Source of the DNA: Pyrenopolyporus hunteri
Taxonomy: Eukaryota > Ascomycota > Sordariomycetes > Xylariales > Hypoxylaceae
Direction: 5' to 3'
Assembly: GCA_902806595.1 (NCBI GenBank)
Contig: CADCXC010000035.1
Coordinates: forward strand, 1,922,001-1,986,000
Length of the DNA stretch: 64,000 bases
Shown here piece after piece: positions 56,216 to 64,000 of the stretch. Position 1 is the first letter of the stretch, and every line of letters starts with the position of its first letter. The notes under the pieces were generated by a model. That model was not told where the DNA came from. It did not search any database and saw nothing but the letters and a program-made list of their open reading frames with translations. Both the position numbers and the translations under genes were made by a program.

Positions 56216-58443
56216 ATGTTCTATAGTCACGAAAGTATGTTTCGATATCCGGCCGTATGCGTAGCCGTTACTGACGTTCAATCGTAGTTTTAACAAGCCG
56301 CCAATATGGCGTGGCGACAATTTGGTGAGTAATCCTTACTAATCTATTCTGATGTCTTGTTCGTTATATTGAAAGGCCGCATACTTACTTGGCTTGACGC
56401 CTGGAAGGCTTGTCGCGACCGTTGGAAATGGCTCGAGCACCAAAAAGGTGACTAGAAAGGCAATCCAAGAGGTCGATGTACAGAAAGCATGTGGGAAGAT
56501 TATCGAACCGGGCGCCCCGGTCGCCCTGCGTCTTCAGGGCCACCTTCTTTATGGCGTATCGCGAGTATACAACCAACAATGTTCCTATATGCTGGCCGAC
56601 TTGCAGAAGATCCAGACGCATATGCACGTTTTCTACACGAAATTCGGCGAAAACCAGCTCGATCCGGCGGCTGGCCAGGCAAGGTAGGAACTCCCAAGGA
56701 CGCCCGAGCTCAAGGCAAGGCCTAGAGGGCTTGTAACCGGCTAACTGACCGTTTCTTGCTAGACTGGAGAACCTCATAGTTATGAATGATCCCGACTTTG
56801 TCCCAGACATGCAACTACCAAAGTTCGACCTAGACGCCTTAGTAGTCAGCAGCCAAGTAACCAACAAAACATCCTCTCAGATGTCTCCATTTGACGATAC
56901 CCTCCTCTCAGGTTCAGGCAGCCTTGGCCCGGATTTCAACATACATCTCGATCTGCATGAAGAGGATTCCATAGGTCCTCAAGAAAGTCCCCTTGGCCTC
57001 CGGGGTCTTTCGTCTTCGCAGAAACCGGAAGGGGAACGGCTTATTATCAATCAAGACGACGAGTTCGCTGGAGCAGGCGACTGGGGAATGGAGATAGACG
57101 AGGAAGGAAATGTCATGGAGTTGGAAGAACCCGCCGTAGTACAAGACGATTTTGACCTACTACCCCTACCGACTGTAGAAGGCGAAAACCAGGAGCGAGC
57201 GGGTTCTCAGCAGCATGGCCAACGAAACGTTGACGCTGAGGGCGATATGATCATGGAAGAACTGCAGCAGAAAGTGCAGTCAGACGCAGAAGCAGTCCCG
57301 CAGCAACAGGCGCGGGAAGAACACAGTGCTTTCCTATCTGATGGTCACCGCCGCGAGGCACCTTCCAAGCGGGGGAGGAAAGCCCGCGTCCTAGCTGCTG
57401 ACGAGGAGACGCAACTCTCAAAGACTGCTATGAGGGAGTGGCAAGAAGACTACTTGAAGAACTGTTGCACCAAGAAGGTAAAACCAGTCGGGGCGGCGCA
57501 GGCGAGGGCGAACGCGATGCTCCTTACGTTCGGCCTCGGCCTAGCGAACATCGGCCAGAATATCGGCGTTCCCGGAATGCTCCACCCCCTCGCCCTCAAT
57601 TTCTCGGGTGATTCCTTATTTACCGTATTTACTGGGCTCAAAGTATCTGGGCCGTCTCGCGGTACACGTCGATCTGCAAGCGAGTCTATCGAGGATGACG
57701 AACAGAACGAGCGTCGAGTCAGGCCGCGACTCGGAAGTGACGCCGGTCAGCAAGGCCGTGGTTTCGAAGGTGATGATGACGTCTTCGGTCAAGACGCGCC
57801 GTTAATGAACAGCTCTCCTGAAGTGGGCCGAGAAGCTCAGGCGCCCATGTCCGATCATATCTCTTCCGCCTTGCATCTGCCCTGGAATCGGGGTTCCTCC
57901 GCTGTACTAGGCTCGTCCGTTCGGGGCTCCGTCCGAAAGGGCCACATCCCTTCCAGCCCGCTAGGCAACCGTGGGAACGCCCAGGACTTCGTGCGCTTCA
58001 GCGACGGCGTGTCCATCGGCGGCGACGACTTGGGTCCTGGTGGCCTGAACTCACAGGGCGACTCCTTCGACGGCATCCGGCTCGGGGAAGAGGAACGAGT
58101 ACAAGAACATGCAGGCGGCGATCAGAAACAGAGCGAATGGCCGGCCCTCGACATCGAAGGCCGTAACTTCCTCTCCTTCATGGACACAACGATCCGCGAA
58201 AACGGCGAGCGCCGTCACGACGAGGACTTTGATAAGAACCGCCGATGGGTCGCTTTCGGCGATGTCTTCGTCCCCCGCGACACGCCACGCGCCACGGCCG
58301 CTCAGGCTTTCTACCACACCCTCTGCCTGGCCACAAAGGGCAAACTCGAGGTTCAGCAGAATAGCGATCCCTATGGGCCGTTTGGCGAGATCTGGATCGG
58401 TGCCAAGCTAGCTGCTGCTGCTGCTGCCGCTCCCGCCGAGTAA
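56216..58443 (+). CDS. rec8: Meiotic cohesin kleisin subunit Rec8
   Basis: Four exons (56216-56234, 56288-56324, 56408-56683, 56763-58443) give 670 residues. The first two exons are 19 and 37 bp; joined they give MFYSHEILTSRQYGVATIW, the conserved Rad21/Rec8 N-terminus, followed by KAIQEVDVQKACGKII and ALRLQGHLLYGVSRVY (about 30-75). The opening MFYSHE and GVATIWLVAT are of Rec8 rather than Rad21 type. The middle is acidic and Gln/Glu-rich, as expected for a separase-cleaved linker. The C-terminal winged-helix end (about 600-665) contains FYHTLCLATKGKLEVQQ and ends in an Ala run from a GCT repeat. Rec8 holds sister chromatids in meiosis. The reading frame is intact, which matters for the MAT-less locus in this window. 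Confidence 0.9.
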
Positions 58444-59230
58444 TTGGGGTGTTAGTTACTATGGTAGAAGAAAGAGGTATTGTATCTTGGCTCGACGCTT
58501 CGGTTGGGTCGTGCTATTTTTTACGACGCCATTATATGATATGGTATGGTATGCCTGCATTACTTCGTCTTGCATGGATATATATATCCTTGCCTACCTA
58601 GGTACTTACCCAGTAGCGAAATATCTATCGACTACCCCGGCTTGAACGATGGGAAGTATGGTTGAGCGGGTGCGCAACGGCGACCACAATTTCTCTAACC
58701 TCTCTCCATTTGCCTGGAAGGGACCGATATTGGTATCGGGAATAAGGGGGGATTGTGAGCTGAAGGGAGGGAGGAACACGGAATAGGCGGAAGATCTGTG
58801 AGATTTTTGCTCGAAAGGGAGTATTATCGCTTTCGAGCTAAATTTCAGGAAGTGGCGCCAGATGGCAATGATGATGATGGACGAAGAATTAGCAGGTAAA
58901 TAAGGGAACCCGGAAGCTAGCACGAAAAAGAGGAAGGGAGGATTTCGGCCTGGTATCGAAGGAAAAGATACGTGGAAATAGCTACAGAAGGCGATTTCAC
59001 AGCTAATACCTGTTTGTTGCGTTGTGTTTGTTGTGTTCTCTAAGGTTCTTTGCGATGGTTATGTTCTGAAGACTACTTCCCGCCTACTTAGAGGTACTAA
59101 GCTTTGACACAAGCCGAAGGGATAGCACAGACACTCTAATCGATCCAAGGAGGGCATCAGTCCCAATTCTCATTGTCATTGAATCTGGTTGATTTGACTA
59201 CGTACTTGAATCGCCCTCATCTCGTCTACA
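58444..59230. other. Intergenic between rec8 and mrs6 (convergent)
   Basis: 787 bp of 3' flanks. A CTACCTAGGTAC motif is at about 58594-58605 and an ATGATGATGATGG run near 58867. No gene is seen. Confidence 0.6.
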
Positions 59231-61107
59231 CTAATCATATACCTCGTAATCCTCCTCCGCGCCCTCGCGGTCTTCGAAGACCATGTACTCGGCCTCGGGG
59301 ACCTCGTCTCCCACGACTAGCTTCCAGGCGTCCTTGACCGGCCCCAGACACCCGTCGTCAAACGCAAGGCTTAACGACGGCGAGGGGAACGCGAAGGTGG
59401 AAGTGCTGCCGCGGGTTTCGCGCGAGGGTTCCCGGGCGCTGAGCGATTGCTCGTACTGGAGCTTGTACAGACTGATGGGCTGGGGACCTTCCGGGGGAGA
59501 AGCGGCGGCTAGCAGACTGTCTAGAGCTGACTCAAGGCGCTGCGCAGACTGGGGCGTTGATAGAGTGGTCAGGTATATTACACCTATGTAGACAGCATTT
59601 GTTAGCGAAAACCCCCTTCATAGTTTCATTGTGAATAAGGTGGACGAAGGGGGCTGGTGCATCAGTTTGTCAGAGGTATGGATTCGTCAACGCGAAGCTC
59701 AGACAATGTAGATAAGTATTCGTTATGTTGGATCATCATAACACCAGTGGGTTACCCCGGGTGAAAAAAGTCGAAAAAGTGGAAGAGTGAACTTACTTTG
59801 GCCGGCGGGACACTCTCCTGTCTCGCTGGTATGCACCATTGCGTAGATCGGACTTTCTGATGTGGTAGAATCGCCATTATCCTTTGCTGAACCGGGGAAA
59901 GCTACGACAGCTACCACTGGGGTCGGGGCTCCTTCCACCACAACCTCGAACAAGGACTTGAGAGGCGAGTTGACTACGGCAACAAGTCGTGTGATGCCTT
60001 GCGCGTCGGGAGCAGCCTCGTTTTGCGAGGTTATAAGCCGCGCTGTGCGGACGGACAATCCGTTTGACAGGCTTAGTGAGATCTCATTCTCGTCGGAACC
60101 ATCTTTGATTTCGGCTTTGGTATCTAGCATATAGATACCGCCGCCCACTGCTCCAGCACGACATGCTACCTGTGCAATTTCCGAAGAGCCACCCCATTTG
60201 GGATACACAGCACAGAACCCGGGGCCAAAGAGACCCATCGAGGTGAGATGACGGTGGATGGTGGCTAATCCTTCCGCTACTGTTATGTGGCCGTCGAGTG
60301 TTAGAGTTAGGGCGAGGATGTATTTCTGCAAATCATCGCCTAATTTAAACTCGATAGCGAGAAACTCGGAGAGGGGTTTCTGCTCCTTGCCCTGCCAAAC
60401 GGCTTTCTGCTCCTCGGAGTCGTAGTCGATGACGAACTTGAGGAACTTCATCAAAGAACGTTTTGACTTCGCCGGTATGTATCGTGCGGAGAACACATCC
60501 TCCCGGCTACTAGGTATCCGAGCCAATTTCGAGCTGACATCACTAGCTTCCGCGTTGTAGACGAAGAACGAGCCGACTGCTTGGAACTCAACTTGTCTGT
60601 AAGCTCGCGATGACACGAGTTGGTCTAGCAGCTTGGAGCGGGTGTGGATGATCTGAGGTGCTAGAGCAAGGGAATACGCTCGGGGAAACGATAAGCCATG
60701 ATCCGCAGCCTCTGGGTGCTTCCATGCTTTGGCATTCTTGAATATAGTTTGGCGCCTCGCAGATGCTGGTCCCGAAACTTCATTGCTTGCCGAATCACCC
60801 TCCGTTGTCACGTCTTGCGCCGCGGGGGTCTCAGCATGGGCAGAGGCCCAGCTATCTGCTTCCTGGAGGCTGAATACAGCTTCGCTCTCGCCATAGTAGT
60901 CGTTGGGGTCAATGTGGAGGATCCGTTTCTTCGACCGCGAGAGAGCTCTTCATGGAAGCGGAAGAGAGCTGGGTCAGTCAGATGAAGCTCCTGATAATCA
61001 TTCACTTAGGGACTTGGGAGAAGAATAGCTTACAGAGCCAGTAGCGACTGCTGCAGACCTGTGCCGCAGATCACCACATCCCACGGCTCGTCTCCCAAAG
61101 ACTCCAT
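59231..61107 (-). CDS. mrs6: Rab escort protein (Rab geranylgeranyltransferase component A)
   Basis: Three minus-strand exons (61107-61034, 60947-59797, 59583-59231) give 525 residues. The first exon ends inside the GDI/REP dinucleotide-fold motif: WDVVICGTGLQQSLLAL, joined to ALSRSKKRILHIDPNDYYGE by an 86-bp intron with an AAG acceptor; this acceptor alone keeps the frame. Further REP/GDI signatures are FVIDYD, TLTLDGHITVAEGL and the segment FCAVYPKWGGSSEIAQ. Length and the variable insert favour the escort protein over the shorter Rab GDI (about 450 residues). It presents new Rab GTPases to the prenyl transferase. It complements sec2 in the same window functionally, with no sign of co-regulation. 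Confidence 0.9.
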
Positions 61108-61670
61108 GATAAAGAGAAAAAGAGGAAGAGAGAGAGGTCGGGGATTCGATTTCTGAAAAATTGTTGAAGAGGAATGGAGCACGAAAGGTGGATCCTTGTC
61201 TAACCTTAGTCTAATTTAGGCACCCTGACTAATACCGAGTAATCCGTGCACAGACCAGCACCGCTAACTTCACTAGAATGTCTCACGCTTTTTTCGTCTC
61301 TTTTCCTTTTAATTTTTCAAATAAATCAACCGCTCAGCAGTATCTGGCGTTCTGCTGTTTCGAAGCGCCATGATGCTAGCAATAGGGTAGCCTTTCAGTA
61401 GGATACCCGTTTGAAGGAGCGGTAGACCAATAAGTCCTCCCGTATCTACTATCCTGGATTTAATTTGCCTGATAGGATGGTTCGAAGGGTCGATACATCA
61501 ACAATTCCTCGGTTCCAAGAGCGTTGCTACGACAGAGTTTCCTACTTGAGCTTCTTCCTGTTGATGGCTAGGGACTATCAATCCATCCTAAGAAGTCCAA
61601 TCGCCTAGTTTCATAATTCCGTGTAGCATCCGTATTTATTCTGCATTACTTTGGGTATCTCAAGTGGCTT
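61108..61670. other. Intergenic between rrp43 and mrs6 (tandem, minus strand)
   Basis: 563 bp holding the mrs6 promoter and the rrp43 3' flank. No gene and no clear TATA box are seen. Confidence 0.5.
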
Positions 61671-62693
61671 TTATTGTAAGACGTCACGGAACTCTTTCCA
61701 CCGCGCCGAGGCCACAATAGCAAACTCCTTCATCAGAGCAGGCCCAACAACTACTCCCCCACTCTTAGATATCGTTAAGACCTTCGTCTCTCCCTCGGTA
61801 TTATCAACCACCATCGTCACAGTCTCGTCGCATAGGCTCTCCTCCAGCCTATCCGGGTCCACCAAGATCCAATACTGACCCCCACCTTTCTTTTGTCTCT
61901 CATTCGCTGTAAATACTGCTGCTGTGCAAGCCACCGGCAGCCCGCGTATGCTTAACGGAATCGGTGTCTTTTGGGTTGGCCGAGAACACAGTACTATTTC
62001 GCGATCGACGTCCCAATAGGCGTGAGGGAGTTTCGTATCCCGTAGAGCAGCCACGATAGAGGCCCAGGCCACATCGAAGGGGTTTCCGTCGAAGGAGACG
62101 AACAGTACGTCAACATACAACACCCAATATGCCTTAACCTCCCTCGTTGCCTCGCCGACTTCCTCCTCATCGTTCTCAATATCTCCTTCGCCCCGCAACT
62201 CAGACCTGTCGTGATATATTCGTAGATCCTCGGCGTTTAGAAGCTTCGAGCTATGCAGCAGCGAGAAGAGGCGTGTGCTCAAGGTCTGCGCTAGCGTAGT
62301 CGGCGGCACACCTGGTAGGAAATTGGGCGCGCACCCGGTTGCAAGCTCGATGTTAGGTACTAGTAGGTCGTAATCTCGCAGTTCATCGCCAATCGCGTCG
62401 CTGTCATCTTGCGGTGCTCGATAGTTCGGAATTTGAGAGGTGAGAAGGGTTTCACCGCGCACACCGCAGATGACGGTGGTGTCGCCAGAACGGACCACGG
62501 CGCTGCCGTGAGCATGTGATAGAGATGATGTGTTGATGCTATATGGGCGTGCCTGGCGTGGCTGTCGACCATTTGTACGAGAGGATGGCGTCGATGGATC
62601 TGGCGGTTGGAGATTCGCGAGGAGGAAGGGATGCGGGGAGAGCTTTGCGAAGGTTGCGCTCGACAATGTTAAGGACGGCGGCACCGCCATCAT
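61671..62693 (-). CDS. rrp43: Exosome complex subunit Rrp43 (RNase PH-like)
   Basis: A single exon of 340 residues (or 339 if the second of two consecutive Met codons is used). It is an RNase PH-fold protein: LSPHPFLLANL near the start, then GSAVVRSGDTTVICGVRGE (about 62-80), VPNIELATGCAP, LYVDVLFVSFDGNPFDVAWASIVAAL (second half of the fold), and LVDPDRLEESLCDETVTMVV, which matches the Rrp43/Rrp42/Rrp45 class. In the eukaryotic exosome these subunits form the catalytically inactive ring that threads RNA to Rrp44. The spacing and LATGCAP favour Rrp43 over Rrp42; the exact subunit call is likely but not certain. Confidence 0.85.
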   Translation of the reverse strand: MMAVPPSLTLSSATFAKLSPHPFLLANLQPPDPSTPSSRTNGRQPRQARPYSINTSSLSHAHGSAVVRSGDTTVICGVRGETLLTSQIPNYRAPQDDSDAIGDELRDYDLLVPNIELATGCAPNFLPGVPPTTLAQTLSTRLFSLLHSSKLLNAEDLRIYHDRSELRGEGDIENDEEEVGEATREVKAYWVLYVDVLFVSFDGNPFDVAWASIVAALRDTKLPHAYWDVDREIVLCSRPTQKTPIPLSIRGLPVACTAAVFTANERQKKGGGQYWILVDPDRLEESLCDETVTMVVDNTEGETKVLTISKSGGVVVGPALMKEFAIVASARWKEFRDVLQ

Positions 62694-63057
62694 GTGTAGC
62701 GATAGGCGTGAACCGAATCTAGCATTACAAAGCGGTTAGGCGGGGGGGAACTTGGATTTCGTTGCTTCACCAATGCTCTCCATATATCATTATCAAGTTG
62801 TCTGAAGCGGATGGATTGAAATTTGAGATAGGACCCAATGCAGCCTTGCGGGCCCTGTTCTAAGGGGTGGGCCCGGATGAGATCATGGCCAATCAAAATG
62901 CGCGGTTCATAAGGCTATGCAAGACTCCTTGTGCGACGATTCGATAAGATAAGCTATTTATTTATTTATGTATATATGTAGCTATGTATATATGTACCTC
63001 ACACTCGCTGTTTTTCTATGCAATTCTCCTCCGATCGATTCTTCCAGGTATCTGCTC
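62694..63057. other. Intergenic between the NTF2-like gene and rrp43
   Basis: 364 bp, including an AT-rich TTTATTTATTTATGTATATATG stretch at 62957-62990. No gene is seen. Confidence 0.5.
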
Positions 63058-63605
63058 CTACGACGACCTCTGAAGCGCCGCCGCCAACGGAGTACTATCC
63101 ATATAGAACTCAGCGCGCCGAACCAAGCCCTTATCCTTTCCAGATGTGCATAAGTGGAGGACGCCAAAGGCTGGAACAACCACCTTCTCCTTTTCCGGAT
63201 CGTTTTTGACCTGCCACGTTATGTGACACTGCTGATAGATCTTGTCGTCCACCAAATCTACCATTCGTGATGTGTCAGTCACTCAGATAGCTCCGGGGGG
63301 GTAACACAGTATATGTCCAGTCTTACCGAAGCTGTCGATCTCGTGGTGCATGAAGTCTAATTTTGCCCAAGTTCCGGTGAAGAAGTTGCTTAACGCATCG
63401 AGCCCCTCGATAAGGGGCAGGTTGCCAAACTGGACCTTGGCGTCTTTCGTGTATATATCCGCTAGTTTAGACGCATCGAGAGAGTCATTGACGCCGTGGA
63501 ACTTGAGAAGTATGAGCATCTACTCCTTTTTTTCTTGGGAGGGATTCGACTCACCCTGAGAAGCCAGGTCTCAACTTCGGGTCGTGTCGTAGGGACGAAA
63601 GCCAT
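63058..63605 (-). CDS. NTF2-like / SnoaL-like small protein
   Basis: Three minus-strand exons (63605-63555, 63501-63327, 63257-63058) give 141 residues with frame kept. It begins MAFVPTTRPEVETWLLR. The central part (VNDSLDASKLADIYTKDAKVQFGNLPLIEG and ALSNFFTGTW) matches the cone-shaped NTF2/SnoaL fold: an N-terminal helix, a strand with Asp-x-x-Val, then a strand pair. The end holds HITWQVKNDPE and VVPAFGVLHL, typical closing strands. Fungal members include polyketide cyclases, isomerases and uncharacterised proteins; no catalytic Asp/His set identifies this one. It is not the NTF2 transport factor itself. No biosynthetic cluster is beside it. Confidence 0.72.
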
Positions 63606-64000
63606 GCTTCTAGATATATTTCTCCGAGAATAGATTCTGAGTAGGATGTTGGAGCTTGGTTTCTTTCCAGCAGCCTCCCATTCCAATACTCCCCTCCCGT
63701 ATTTATACTTTTACAGCCCAGTTCTTCAATTATATCCATTACCTTGCTCGCATCTGAAAGCTGACTAAATCACCATGACCATTTTCCTCTTTAGGTAAGG
63801 CTAGGTCTCTATAATTGGACGACGAGCCTAGTGGCAAGGAGGCCTTGTCAACAACTTGACGTCGGCGATACTCACCGGATTAGTAAATCTTGAGTCTATA
63901 TTCCACTCATGCGAAGCAAATAGAAGGACGTCTAAATTAGTTTCCCGTAGATGTATCGTCACTTGATTAGTGCAGGTAGACGTCTTAGAGTCACCATCTT
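63606..64000. other. Right edge of window, promoter side of the NTF2-like gene
   Basis: 395 bp with no gene recognised. A gene beyond the edge could begin here but cannot be judged. Confidence 0.5.

Overview
This window is nuclear DNA from a filamentous ascomycete (Pezizomycotina, most likely Sordariomycetes). The evidence is the short GT..AG introns (about 50-140 bp) with CTAAC/CTGAC-type branch points, fungal-only gene families (Zn2Cys6 regulator, Sla2, Kap95, D-arabinono-1,4-lactone oxidase) and intergenic DNA peppered with CTAGGTA/TACCTACC motifs. The species cannot be named from the sequence.

Layout. 1-5 kb: 3' end of the DNA polymerase delta catalytic subunit, a 521-bp inverted-repeat element with a tRNA-like core, and an Nvj2-like SMP-domain lipid-transfer protein. 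5.8-15.8 kb: COX13, APN2, SLA2 and CIA30. 16.8-17.9 kb: a tandem pair of small six-cysteine paralogues of unknown function. 18.3-20.6 kb: APC5. 23-28.5 kb: a metzincin metalloprotease with a Gly-Ser-Gly repeat tail and a ferric-reductase-type oxidoreductase. 29.9-37.3 kb: 2-isopropylmalate synthase (LEU4) and importin beta (KAP95). 39.5-47.2 kb: a ten-exon Zn2Cys6 transcription factor and a Sec2-type Rab exchange factor. 47.2-52.9 kb: a long stretch with no convincing gene. 52.9-63.6 kb: D-arabinono-1,4-lactone oxidase, the meiotic cohesin subunit REC8, Rab escort protein MRS6, exosome subunit RRP43 and an NTF2/SnoaL-like protein.

The main point is genomic context. COX13-APN2 and SLA2-CIA30-(APC5) are the classic flanks of the ascomycete mating-type (MAT) locus, which normally lies between APN2 and SLA2. 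Here the two genes converge with only 888 bp between their stop codons, and I see no alpha-box or HMG-box gene there or elsewhere in the window. The MAT genes have therefore been lost, moved, or never lay here, although the meiosis gene REC8 in the same window is intact.

Most other genes are housekeeping: replication and repair (POL3, APN2), respiration (COX13, CIA30), endocytosis and secretion (SLA2, SEC2, MRS6), nuclear import, RNA decay, cell cycle, leucine synthesis. Exon structures were worked out by hand from splice signals and protein-family expectations, and every multi-exon gene keeps its frame across all junctions.
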